Part shown: positions 1 to 8,600 of the stretch, piece by piece
Layout: every line of letters begins with the position of its first letter
Numbering within the stretch: position 1 is the stretch's first letter
DNA from: Streptomyces sp. ISL-66
GTDB lineage: Bacteria > Actinomycetota > Actinomycetes > Streptomycetales > Streptomycetaceae
Reading direction: 5' to 3'
Assembly (NCBI RefSeq): GCF_018614135.1
Contig: NZ_JAGGOW010000037.1
Span: 1-33,873, forward strand
Length of the DNA: 33,873 bases
The notes under the pieces: model-generated
The model's database searches: none
What the model saw: the letters and a program-made list of their open reading frames with translations, nothing else
Told to the model about the DNA's origin: nothing
Position numbers and translations under genes: made by a program

Positions 1-93
1 CAGGTCATGCCTTCGACAGAGGGGACACAGTCATACCGGGCCCGGAGGCCAGCGGCCCCATTGCAGGACCGCGAAAAAGATAACGGGGGGGGG

Positions 94-1866
94 TCAGCTC
101 TCGCCGGCGGCACGGACCGCCTGCGGTGCCTCTTCGCCCGCTCCGTCGGCAGGGGCGGCGCCCTCGTCACCGCCGGCCCATTCGGGCTGCCGCGGCCGCT
201 GGGGCAGCAGGAACGTCAGCAGGAAGCCCAGGACGATGACGCCCACTTCGTACCAGAGGACCTTGCCGGTCGCCTTGGCGTAGCCCTCCTCGCGCGCCTT
301 CACGGACGCGTCGGCCAGCGCCTTGCCGACCTTCTCGGCCGCGCCGGCGGGCACGGCCGACTCGGGGACGATCTGCTTGCAGGCCGCGGGTACCAGGCCC
401 GAGTCGCCCTCGTCCGAGCTCGCCTTCGCACAGGCACGGAAGTTGACCGCGATCTGGTCCTGGGCGGACGCCGCCACTCCGACGGCGGCGAGCTCCTTGC
501 GCAGTTGTGGGAGCGCGGCGTCCGCGCCCGCCACGGCCTGCGAGGTGAGCAGGTTGAAGAAGAGGACGCCGATCACGGCGACACCGGCCGCCGCGCCCAG
601 CTGGTCGGCGGTGCTGAGGACGCCCGAGCCGGAACCCGCGTGCTCCACCGGCACCCCGCCGAGGACGATGTCCACGACCGGGGAGATGACGAAGCCGAGG
701 CCGAGGCCGAGCACCGTGAGCGAGGGGGCCAGGTTCCAGCCGCCCACGTCGGCGCCGTAGTGGTTGATGGTCCAGATCAGGGCGACCATGCCGACGCCCA
801 TGATCACCATGCCGATGCTGAGCACCTTGCGGCCCATCTTGAGCGCGAGCACCGCGGAGAAGGAAGCGGTGATCATCGCGCCGAAGGAGAACGGGATGGT
901 GGCCAGACCGGAGGCCAGCGGCGAGAAGCCGAGGCCGACCTGGAGGTACAGGGTGAAGGGGAAGAACAGACCGGCGATGATCGCGAAGAAGCTCAGCATC
1001 ACGACGAGGCCGGCCACGAAGGACCGCTCCTTGAAGAGGCTGGGCTCCACGAGCGCCGAGCCGTCCCGCGCCGCCTTGCGGACCTCGTACACGCCGAAGA
1101 CCACGAACAGCGGGATCGAGCAGGCCATCGCGATGAACGTCCACGCGGGCCAGCCGGATTCGCCGCCCTGGATCAGCGGGAACAGCAGCGCCAGCAGGGC
1201 GGCCGTGATCAGCGCGACGCCGACCAGGTCCAGCCGCTTGACCTGCTCGGAGCGCGATTCGCGCACGTACATCGCGACACCGATCAGCGCGATGATGCCG
1301 ATCGGCACGTTGACCAGGAAGATCGGCCGCCAGGACCAGCCGAACAGGTCCGCGTTGACCAGGATGCCGCCGAGCAGCGGGCCGATCATCGCGGCGATCC
1401 CGGACAGGGCACCGAACAGGCCGAAAACGGCCGCTCGTTCCTTCGGCGGGAACGCCACCTGGAAGATCGAGAGGCCTTGTGTCATCACCATGGCGCCGCC
1501 GAAGCCCTGAAGCACCCGGGCGGCGATCAGCATCTCCGTGCTCTGCGCGATGCCGCACAGCAGCGAAGCGAGCACGAACGAGACGATGCCCGCCGTCAGC
1601 AGGCGTTTGCGTCCGAGCATGTCGCCGACCCGGCCGACCGTGATCAGGCTGAGCGCGAAGGTGAGGGTGTAGGCAGCGGCAACCCACTGGAGCGCGGCCT
1701 TGCCCGCTCCCAGATCGGTCTGCAGCACGGGAAGCGCCACGTTCACGATCGTCGTGTCGATCAGGTCGAGGGCGATGGCCACGAGGATCACGGTGGCCGC
1801 GCGCCACCGTTGCGGATCGGGCTCCTTCTCCCCTTCTGGGTACACCTTGTTCTCCGCCTCGGTCAC
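94..1866 (-). CDS. MFS drug exporter, DHA2 (14-TM, EmrB/QacA-like) type
   Basis: A 590-aa integral membrane protein, probably a proton-driven exporter of the cluster product or a related toxic compound. Visible signatures are the DHA2 start motif LDLIDTTIVNVALP (about residues 33-46), motif A GRVGDMLGRKR (78-88), and a motif C-like stretch ending in GPLLGG in the fifth helix. Repeated hydrophobic segments follow to about residue 560, and the C-terminal tail is hydrophilic. The GTG start at 1866 is chosen because AAGGAG lies 8 bases upstream; the gene then reads VTEAENKVYPEG. It diverges from the hydrolase at 2222, and the 169-bp palindromic element sits between the two promoters. Substrate cannot be told from sequence; self-resistance or export is inferred from position. 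Confidence 0.9.
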   Translation of the reverse strand: MTEAENKVYPEGEKEPDPQRWRAATVILVAIALDLIDTTIVNVALPVLQTDLGAGKAALQWVAAAYTLTFALSLITVGRVGDMLGRKRLLTAGIVSFVLASLLCGIAQSTEMLIAARVLQGFGGAMVMTQGLSIFQVAFPPKERAAVFGLFGALSGIAAMIGPLLGGILVNADLFGWSWRPIFLVNVPIGIIALIGVAMYVRESRSEQVKRLDLVGVALITAALLALLFPLIQGGESGWPAWTFIAMACSIPLFVVFGVYEVRKAARDGSALVEPSLFKERSFVAGLVVMLSFFAIIAGLFFPFTLYLQVGLGFSPLASGLATIPFSFGAMITASFSAVLALKMGRKVLSIGMVIMGVGMVALIWTINHYGADVGGWNLAPSLTVLGLGLGFVISPVVDIVLGGVPVEHAGSGSGVLSTADQLGAAAGVAVIGVLFFNLLTSQAVAGADAALPQLRKELAAVGVAASAQDQIAVNFRACAKASSDEGDSGLVPAACKQIVPESAVPAGAAEKVGKALADASVKAREEGYAKATGKVLWYEVGVIVLGFLLTFLLPQRPRQPEWAGGDEGAAPADGAGEEAPQAVRAAGES

Positions 1867-1927
1867 GGTGGCTCTCCTTGATAGACGAGTGGCCGTCAGC
1901 AGTGTGGCGACGTCCGCTCGAGCCGCG

Positions 1928-2096
1928 CTAGTGCCGCGTCAGGCAACGTTTGCCCGTCAAGGAGCGGCGTCCGGTGCGTGCTCTCGGCGTGCCGGCCGGA
2001 AGCCCTCGTACTGGACGTACTTGGGCTTTCGGCCGGTGCGGCGAGAGTGCGTGCCGGACGCCGCGACGGGGCGAACGTTGCCTGACGCGGCACTAG
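1928..2096. mobile_element. MITE-like palindromic element with perfect 23-bp terminal inverted repeats
   Basis: Bases 1928-1950 are the exact reverse complement of 2074-2096, and both outer ends are CTAG. The inner arms (about 1966-2005 and 2023-2062) are also largely complementary, so the whole 169 bp can fold into one long imperfect hairpin around a GTAC...GTAC centre near 2013-2022. No transposase is encoded. The ends can be read either as 23-bp terminal repeats or as 19-bp repeats (TGCCGCGT...) flanked by a duplicated CTAG target, as made by some IS families. It lies in the 355-bp gap between two divergent genes (1867-2221); the rest of that gap holds no other convincing element. From memory, similar palindromes occur between genes in Streptomyces; this was not checked. 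Confidence 0.75.
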
Positions 2097-2221
2097 AGAG
2101 CGTGCCGACTGGTTCCGGCCACGCCGGCGGCCCCCGGCCGGGCTCCATCGGGAGTCGAGGAGGCACCCCGACCATGCCCCCGGGCAGCGGCGCCGGCCGC
2201 TCCGGAAGGGGACCTGCGGAC

Positions 2222-2917
2222 ATGAGGCTGTACCTGCTGAGGCTGGGCACCATCGCCGGACTGGAGGCGCCGGTACCCGGCTATCTGATCCGTACCGACG
2301 AGGGCGTCAACGTCCTCGTCGATACCGGCGCCCCCGTCGACCCGTCGCCCGGTGCCCGCATCCGCGTGGACGCCGGCCAGGACGTGGTGACCACGCTCGC
2401 CTCGCTCGGACTGACCGCCGACGACATCTCCTACGTGGTCTGCTCGCACCTGGACCCCGACCACTCCGGCTTCCACGCGTCCTTCCCCGGCGCCGAGTTC
2501 GTCATCCAGCGCGAGCACTACGAGCTCGCCCGCTCCGGCGGCGATCCGCGCTTCGAGGCCACCCGCGCGCTGTGGGACCTCCCGGGGCTGAACTACCGCA
2601 CCGTGGACGGCGACACCGAACTGCTGCCCGGCATCGAGCTGCTGGAATCCGGCGGCCACGTCCCCGGCCACCAGTCGGTCCTGGTGCGCCTGCCCGAGAC
2701 CGGCCCGGTGCTGCTGGCCGTCGACGCGATCCCCATGGCCATCGCCATGGACCCGGACGACCGGCCCGTCTTCCCCTTCGACCAGGACGAGAAGGCGGTC
2801 CGGGAGAGCACCCGCAAGCTCATCGGGGTCGCCTTCGACGAGAACGCCCTGATCGTCCACGGCCACGACGCCAAGCAGTGGGAGTCGCTGCGCGTGGCCC
2901 CCGAGTACTACGCGTAG
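2222..2917 (+). CDS. Metallo-beta-lactamase-fold hydrolase (N-acyl homoserine lactonase-like)
   Basis: A 231-aa cytoplasmic protein with the fold and layout of AiiA/AttM-type lactonases. The metal motif is S-H76-L-D78-P-D80-H81-S-G, where the usual second His of HxHxDH is Asp. Later ligand candidates are the His residues in GGHVPGHQS, the Asp in LAVDAIP and the His residues in IVHGHD. The ATG at 2222 is chosen for an AAGGGGA ribosome site about 9 bases upstream and because it begins the fold directly (MRLYLLRLG). The next gene starts 10 bases after the stop, so the two form an operon. In this cluster it could open a lactone, hydrolyse a thioester or ester, or act on the product; quorum quenching is not implied. 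Confidence 0.85.
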   Translation: MRLYLLRLGTIAGLEAPVPGYLIRTDEGVNVLVDTGAPVDPSPGARIRVDAGQDVVTTLASLGLTADDISYVVCSHLDPDHSGFHASFPGAEFVIQREHYELARSGGDPRFEATRALWDLPGLNYRTVDGDTELLPGIELLESGGHVPGHQSVLVRLPETGPVLLAVDAIPMAIAMDPDDRPVFPFDQDEKAVRESTRKLIGVAFDENALIVHGHDAKQWESLRVAPEYYA

Positions 2918-2927
2918 GAGGAACGGC

Positions 2928-3254
2928 ATGAGCGGCGAACGCATCCGCGTGGTCATCTACCTCCGCGCGCCCGAGGGCGAAGCGGAGCAGTTGGAGAAGA
3001 CCTACCGCGAGATCAGCTGGGTACGGGGCGAGGGCGCGGGCACCGCGATCGCGGGCCTGGTCCGCAGCGAGCTGCTGCGGGACGTCGACCGGCCCGGGGA
3101 GTACCTGCTGCACAGCGAGTGGGAGACCCTCGAGGACTACCGCACCTGGCAGTTCGGACCCGACCACAAGGACAACCCCTCGGCGCTGCGGCCCTACCAG
3201 GACCGCTCCCGCGGCCGGCACTACGCCGTCTACGGGATCACCTCCGAGGACTGA
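2928..3254 (+). CDS. Small dimeric alpha-beta barrel protein, antibiotic biosynthesis monooxygenase (ABM)-like
   Basis: A 108-aa protein of the size and pattern of the ABM/ferredoxin-like dimeric barrel family. It has a first beta strand (IRVVIYLRAP), a helix (EAEQLEKTYREIS), strands including YLLHSEWETLEDYRTWQFG, and a final HYAVYGITSED strand. The W-E-x-x-E-D-Y-R-T-W segment resembles the core of this fold. Members oxidise aromatic or quinone rings without cofactors, or act as cyclases or heme/dye-binding proteins, so the reaction cannot be named. GGAGGA lies 5 bases before the ATG. It shares an operon with the upstream hydrolase and is closed by the hairpin at 3272-3307. A role on an aminophenol or quinone intermediate is inference. 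Confidence 0.7.
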   Translation: MSGERIRVVIYLRAPEGEAEQLEKTYREISWVRGEGAGTAIAGLVRSELLRDVDRPGEYLLHSEWETLEDYRTWQFGPDHKDNPSALRPYQDRSRGRHYAVYGITSED

Positions 3255-3271
3255 CCCCGTACGGAACGCAC

Positions 3272-3307
3272 CGGAGGCCGCCCGAGCACCCGCTCGGGCG
3301 GCCTCCG
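3272..3307. terminator. Bidirectional intrinsic-type hairpin
   Basis: GGAGGCCGCCCGAGC (3273-3287) pairs perfectly with 3292-3306 around a 4-base ACCC loop; 3272 and 3307 add one more pair. It lies between two converging operons (ABM-like gene ending 3254, cupin ending 3349), so it probably ends both. There is no U tract, as is usual in Streptomyces. Confidence 0.85.
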
Positions 3308-3348
3308 TGCCGTAGGGCATCAGTGCGGCGTCAGTGCGGCATACGGCG

Positions 3349-3756
3349 TCAGCTGACGGCCTCGGCCGGTTCCACCGGCGCCTCCCACACCACCAGCATG
3401 AGCGCGCCCTGCTCGGTGCGCGGCGCGTGCACGCTGCCCGGAGGCATGACGAGCATCGAATGCGCCGGGTGGCGGCCGTCCTCGGTGATCAGCTCTCCCT
3501 CCAGCACCAGGATGATCTCGAAGCTCGTGTGCCGGTGCGGGGCCGCGCTGGCGCCGGGGTGGTAGCGGACCAGGGAGGCGGCGGGTCCGCCCGGCCCGGT
3601 CTGCGCGGTCGTGTAGAGCGGGAACACCTCCACCCCGACCCGGCCGTCGGCGGTCATCGGCGTGAACTTCAGCTTCCGCTCCAGCTCGCCGGGCCGGTCC
3701 AGGCCCTCGACCAGCAACGGCGCGGTGGCCGAAGTGTCGTTCTGCGTGACGGTCAT
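3349..3756 (-). CDS. Single-domain cupin protein
   Basis: A 135-aa protein with one cupin barrel. Motif 1 is PGASAAPHRHTSFE with metal-ligand candidates H74, H76 and E80; motif 2 is MPPGSVHAP with H110. A full ligand set suggests a metal-bound enzyme (dioxygenase, isomerase or hydrolase) rather than a dead sensor, but the substrate is not readable. Its ATG overlaps the TGA of the ligase gene upstream (ATGA, 3753-3756), which indicates translational coupling and a shared pathway. It is the last gene of the long minus-strand operon before the hairpin at 3272-3307. Confidence 0.85.
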   Translation of the reverse strand: MTVTQNDTSATAPLLVEGLDRPGELERKLKFTPMTADGRVGVEVFPLYTTAQTGPGGPAASLVRYHPGASAAPHRHTSFEIILVLEGELITEDGRHPAHSMLVMPPGSVHAPRTEQGALMLVVWEAPVEPAEAVS

Positions 3757-5660
3757 CTCGTCGGTTCCCCAGTTCCTCGCGGTGCCACGGATGGCGACGG
3801 TGTAGCCGGTGCCGCCGCAGTGCCGGTGGAGCCGGGGTCGTTCCCCGGGCCGGTGCCGGTGCCGGCACCGGTGCCCCCGCCCCCGCCCCCGCCCGCGCCG
3901 GCACCGGTGCCGGTGCCCGACGTGTACGGGGCCGGGCCCGCGGGCCCGGCGAACAGTTCCCGTACCTCCCGGCGGCGGATCTTGGACGAGGCCGTGCGCG
4001 GCAGACCGGCGGCGAAGCGCAGTCGCTCCGGCCGGGCCACCGAGGACAGGGCCAGGGCGGCGTGCGCCAGGATCCGCGCGGCCAGCGCCCCGTCCGGCTC
4101 GTGCCCGGGAGCGGGCACCACCACGGCCAGCGGCACCAGACCGCCCTCGGGATGGTCCACCGGGACCACGGCCACCTCGGCGACCGCGGGATGGGTGCGC
4201 AGCGCCGCCTCCGCCTCGTACGGCGAGACCCGGTGCCCGTACGACTTGAACACGTCGTCGCGCCGCCCCAGCACCCTGATCCACCCGTCCGGCGTCCGCT
4301 CCCCGAGGTCCCCGGTCGCGTACCGGCCCTGCCCGAGCACCCGTTCGGTGCGCTCGGGATCCTCCAGGTAGCCGGCCATCACGCCGACGGGCCGCTCGCC
4401 GTCGAGCTCGACGCAGATCTCGCCGGACCCGGAAGGCTCCCCGCTGTCGGGATCGCACAGGACGATCCGGTAGCCGGGCAGCGGCCTGCCCAGCAGACCG
4501 GCCCGGGGCGCGGTGCCCGGGGTGGTGCCGATCAGGGCGGTGGTCTCGGTCTGCCCGTAGCCGTCGCGCACCGGGACCCCCCAGGCGGAGCGGATCTCGT
4601 CCGCGAGGCCCGGGGGCAGCGGCTCGCCCGCGCTGGTGGCCTCGCGCAGCCGGGGCGCGGCCGCGCCGAGGTGCGGCCGCAGGGCCTGCCACAGGCTCGG
4701 CGGGGCACAGAAGCTGTCCGCCGCCCGGTCGCGCAGGATCCCCGGGAGCAGGGCAGGGTCGGGCGGGCCTTCGGGCAGCGCCACGATGGTGGCCTCGGCG
4801 TTCCAGGGCACGAAGAAGCTGCTCCAGGAGTGCTTGGCCCAGCCGGGGGAGGAGACGTTGACGTGCCGGTCGCCGGGCAGCAGCCCGTTCCAGTAGAGGC
4901 TGGAGAGGTGCCCGGCGGGATAGCTGAGGTGCGTGTGCGCCACCAGCTTGGGCGCCGAGGTCGTCCCCGAGGTGAAGTAGCAGAAGGCCACGTCGTTCGA
5001 CGGGGTCGGCCCGTCCGGGAAGAACCGGCCCGTCTCGCCGAGCGCGTCGCGGTAGTCGGTCCATCCCGGGACCCGGCCGGACACGCAGATCCGCAGCCCG
5101 GGCACCGGCACGCCCGCGAAGACGCGCGCGCTGGAGGCCCGGCACACCACGTGGTCGATGCGGCCCCGGCCGACCCGGTCGGCGGCCTCGGCGGCGGTCA
5201 GTTCCGGATGGCAGGGCACCAGCACCGCGCCGGTCTTCATCCCGGCGAGCAGCACCTCCCACAGCTCCCGCTGGGTGCCGAGGACCACCATGACGCGGTC
5301 GCCGCGGCGCACACCGAGGCCGGTGAGCCATACGGCGACCGCGTCGGAGCGCCGGGACAGCTCCTCGTACGAGACGCTCTCGGCGCCGCCGTCGCGGTCC
5401 AGGAGCTCGAGCGCGGGCCGGGCATTGCCCGCCGCGACCACGTCGAACCACTCCAGCGCCCAGTTGAAGTGCTCCGGACGGGGCCAGCGGAAGAGCTCGG
5501 CCGCGGTGTCGAGGTCACTGCGGTGGCGCAGCAGCAGGTCCCTGGCCGCCCGGAAGCCGTCGGAGGCCGCGGTACGCCGCGCCGCCCAGTAGGGGGCGGC
5601 GGCGTCCTCAACGGTGGGCGCGGGGCGTGTCCGCGCCGGTAGGGGCGTCCGCGCGCTCAC
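3753..5660 (-). CDS. AMP-forming acyl-CoA synthetase-like ligase with a low-complexity C-terminal tail
   Basis: A 635-aa adenylate-forming enzyme closest in look to the benzoate/medium-chain acyl-CoA synthetase branch. Landmarks are the P-loop YFTSGTTSAPK (about 225-240), YGQTET (about 367), YATGD (about 445) and the C-terminal catalytic Lys in PRTASSKIRR (about 560); the SPGWAKHSWSSFF stretch is typical of the branch. The GTG at 5660 overlaps the stop of the fusion gene (GTGA) and has GGAGGA upstream. From about 575 the protein runs into a Gly/Thr/Ala/Pro-rich tail not normal for the family, and its end overlaps the cupin start. It should activate a carboxylic acid as AMP ester and then CoA ester or amide. 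Candidates are 3,4-AHBA or the product of the mutase-flavoprotein. CreM, a ligase homologue of cremeomycin synthesis, instead uses ATP with nitrite, so that chemistry stays open. Confidence 0.88.
   Translation of the reverse strand: MSARTPLPARTRPAPTVEDAAAPYWAARRTAASDGFRAARDLLLRHRSDLDTAAELFRWPRPEHFNWALEWFDVVAAGNARPALELLDRDGGAESVSYEELSRRSDAVAVWLTGLGVRRGDRVMVVLGTQRELWEVLLAGMKTGAVLVPCHPELTAAEAADRVGRGRIDHVVCRASSARVFAGVPVPGLRICVSGRVPGWTDYRDALGETGRFFPDGPTPSNDVAFCYFTSGTTSAPKLVAHTHLSYPAGHLSSLYWNGLLPGDRHVNVSSPGWAKHSWSSFFVPWNAEATIVALPEGPPDPALLPGILRDRAADSFCAPPSLWQALRPHLGAAAPRLREATSAGEPLPPGLADEIRSAWGVPVRDGYGQTETTALIGTTPGTAPRAGLLGRPLPGYRIVLCDPDSGEPSGSGEICVELDGERPVGVMAGYLEDPERTERVLGQGRYATGDLGERTPDGWIRVLGRRDDVFKSYGHRVSPYEAEAALRTHPAVAEVAVVPVDHPEGGLVPLAVVVPAPGHEPDGALAARILAHAALALSSVARPERLRFAAGLPRTASSKIRRREVRELFAGPAGPAPYTSGTGTGAGAGGGGGGGTGAGTGTGPGNDPGSTGTAAAPATPSPSVAPRGTGEPTR
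3851..3921. repeat. Short tandem/inverted repeats (GGTGCC, GGCACC, GCCCCC units) inside the ligase 3' end
   Basis: The plus strand shows runs of GGTGCCGGTGCCGGCACCGGTGCC followed in turn by CCCGCC-type repeats and then the complementary hexamers again. This encodes the Gly/Thr/Ala tail of the ligase. The repeats are self-complementary and prone to slippage. Confidence 0.7.
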
Positions 5661-8600
5661 CGCTGGTCCTCCTCGTCCTCGGCGGCGAGGACGCCCCGCC
5701 AGCGCTTGCCGACGACCAGGCCGCTGTACTCGCCGCCCTGCCTGCGGGCCCCGGACAGCGCGTCCTCGGCGATCGCGTCGGCGTCGTTCAGGAACTCGCC
5801 CCAGACCCCGGGCCGCGCGCTGCCCACCTGGGTGAACCAGCGGGTGAACTCGGCCGGGATGCCGAGGACGTAGACGCCCTCCTCGGGCTTGCCGTCGGCG
5901 CGCACCGGGTGGAAGGGGGATCCGGTGACGTGCACCCCGCCGGTGGCGAACTCCTCGCCGTCGTGGTCCCGGTTGACGTAGGCGGTCAGCAATCCGGACG
6001 CGTAGAGCCGCGAGTTCAGACCGCCGGGCCGGCGGCGCAGGTCCGGTTCGGGGATCCGGGCGTCGACCACCGCGTCCAGCGAGGTGAGGCTGCCGGCGAC
6101 CTGCGGGGACTCGATGGTGAACCGTCCGGCGCCGGAGGCGGCCGCCGGGTCGGCGGCGAACCGCACGCCCGGCCCCGCGATCCGCAGCACGCCCGACTCC
6201 ATCAGCGCGAGGACCTCGTACAGGCGGACCATCGGCGGCCCCGTCGTCAGCTGGGAGACGAGCGGGACGAACTCCTGGAGGAAGTCCCGGCTGTGGGAGG
6301 CCGGCGTGAGACCGGAGAAGTCCACCGCGGTGCGGATCACCCCGCGGACATCGCGGATGGCGTCCAGGGCGGCCTTCACCGGGCCCTCGGAGTTGCCCTC
6401 CCGGGCCAGCTCCAGGTCCTTGAGCAGGAAGGCGGTCAGTTCCCGCTGGAACTCCTCGGCCCCGGCGAAGCGGCGGCCGCGGAACGGCCGCGCCCAGGCC
6501 TCGATGTCCACCGGGGGCAGGTCGCCCATGCCCCGGTGGGCGGCCACCCGGGCCAGTACGGCCCCCGGGTCGCCCGGGTCGTGCAGGACGACGTCCTGCA
6601 CCTCGTTGGCGAACTTCTCGGCGATGTCGGGGCCGTAGAGGCGCTTGAGGTGGGTGGAGTAGTAGACCAGCCCCACCTCGGTCAGCAGCCAGGGCAGCAC
6701 GTCGCGGCGGAAGTCCAGGCGTCCGCGGTCGCGCAGGGCGCGCATCCGCTCGTGCGTGAACAGCCGCGGTCGGTAGGTGTGGTGGGGGCCCTTCTGGTTG
6801 CGGCCGCGCGCCAGCAGCGGTACCCCGCCCCGCGAACCCGCGATCAGCTGCGGCTCCCGGCCGCTGGGCAGGTAGCGCAGCCCTCCGGCCCCGCTGCCGC
6901 CGTTCGCGACGTAGCGGCCGCCGCGTCCGGTGGTGAGCGCGGAGACCACGTCGTAGAAGGACAGCCCGAGGCCGAGGATGCCGACGCGGGACCCCGGCTC
7001 GATGCCGTCCAGCGGCATGTCGATCGCGGAGTCGCCGCGCACGTACCGCAGGTGGGGGTGGTCGTCGGCGAACGCGGCCAGCTCCTGCTGGTCGGAGCGG
7101 AGTTCGGGCAGCGGGTGCCCGGTCGTCAGCACGACGCGGTCGGCCCGCAGGTGGCGGCCGTCGCTCAGGGACAGCAGGTACCCGCCGTCCGGCTCCTTCT
7201 CCATGGTTTCGACGGACTGGCCGGATATCCGGCGCAGCCGCAGGACGTCGGCCGGGAGGCCCTGCTCGACGCGGTCCAGCGCGTAGGAGAGGTAGCGGCC
7301 GTAGACGGCGCGCGAGGCGCATTCGTCCGGGTCGGCCGCCTCCGGGTCGACGGTGCGCCACCACTCGTACAGCGAGGGCCCCGCGCCGGCCCGGTGCGGG
7401 CCGCCGTCGGGCCGCCCCGAGAAGATGGTGACCTCGCCGGAGACCGTGTTCATCAGGGACCAGTCGGGCTGGTCGGTCCGCCAGATCCGCCCGGTGCCCA
7501 CCTGGTGGGCGTCCACGGCGTAGACCTCGACCGGACGCCCCGGCGGCTTCTCCGCGAGACGGGCGGCGAGCCGTTCGAGCACGGACAGGCCCCGCGGCCC
7601 GGCGCCCACCACGGCGACGCGGTACGGCTCCTCGTCCTTGGCGTCGGGCAGTTCGAGCGGGGCGCCGGTCCAGTCGGCCTCCGCGGCGGCGTCCAGACCC
7701 AGCAGGTCGTGGCGGTCCGCGGTGTACCGGAGCATCTGCAGGAGGCGGTCGGCGGTGACCGCGTTGCGGGGCGTCGTGCGGCTGGGCGCCGGCAGCGGCA
7801 GCCGGCCGGTCCGGGTCCAGTACAGGCGGCCCTCGCCGTCGATGGCGGCCTGCGTCAGGCCCTGGTTGTCCTCGTGCAGGCAGAAGGGCACGTCCAGGAT
7901 CCCGGCGGAGAAGGCCCGTACCAGCGCCTCGCCGACGTCGCCGCTCAGCGAGAGGGTCGCCTCGATCATGGCGCGGGCCTCGGCCAGCACCTCGCCCGGG
8001 TCGACCTCGTGGCCCCAGGGGACCTGGCTCTCGGACCGGGCGCGGGAGGCGAGGGCCGAGGCGGAGCGCAGCGAGGCCAGGTTCTCCTCGACGGTGGGCA
8101 GCCGGATGGCCTCCACCGGGGTCTTGACGATCAACCGCTGGGCGCCGCCCCGGACGGCGAGTTCGGCGCTGCGGTCCATCAGGAGCTGCGCGCCCTGCCG
8201 GGTGCCGGGGAAGACGCCCATGTACGTGTAGAGCACGATGTGCCAGTCGACGCCCTCAGGCAGCCATTCGGCGGCCAGCATGCGCAGGGCGGCGAGCGCC
8301 TCGACGTCCTGGCGCACGTCGGTCTGCTGGGCGTAGCTCAGCGAGACGCTCGGCACGCCCTGCTGGGCGAAGAAGAGGGCTTCGAGCAGGCTCATCGCGA
8401 CGAGGAGGGACGGCGGGCACAGCTGGCCCATCAGGCAGCCGCCGAAGGTCTCCAGGTGGGCGCGCAGGCCGCCCGCGCGGCTGAGCTCCGCGAACTCCGC
8501 TGTCGCCTGGCGCCAGTTGCTGACCGAGGTGGCGAGCGGGGTCCGCCCGTAGGGCAGGCAGTACGAGACCGGGCCGCCCTCGCTCGCGGACAGCCCGGCC

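Noticed and set aside
1..93. Left edge as part of another gene
   Set aside because: No frame with a start, ribosome site or motif; only a poly-G run near 85-93 stands out.
7..1881. A 624-codon plus-strand frame covering the MFS gene
   Set aside because: Antisense shadow of a well-supported transporter; composition is charged and repetitive without any domain.
3753..5660. Ligase as an NRPS-type stand-alone adenylation domain
   Set aside because: No carrier domain or NRPS gene is in the window, and the SPGWAKHSWSSFF region fits the acyl-CoA synthetase branch better.
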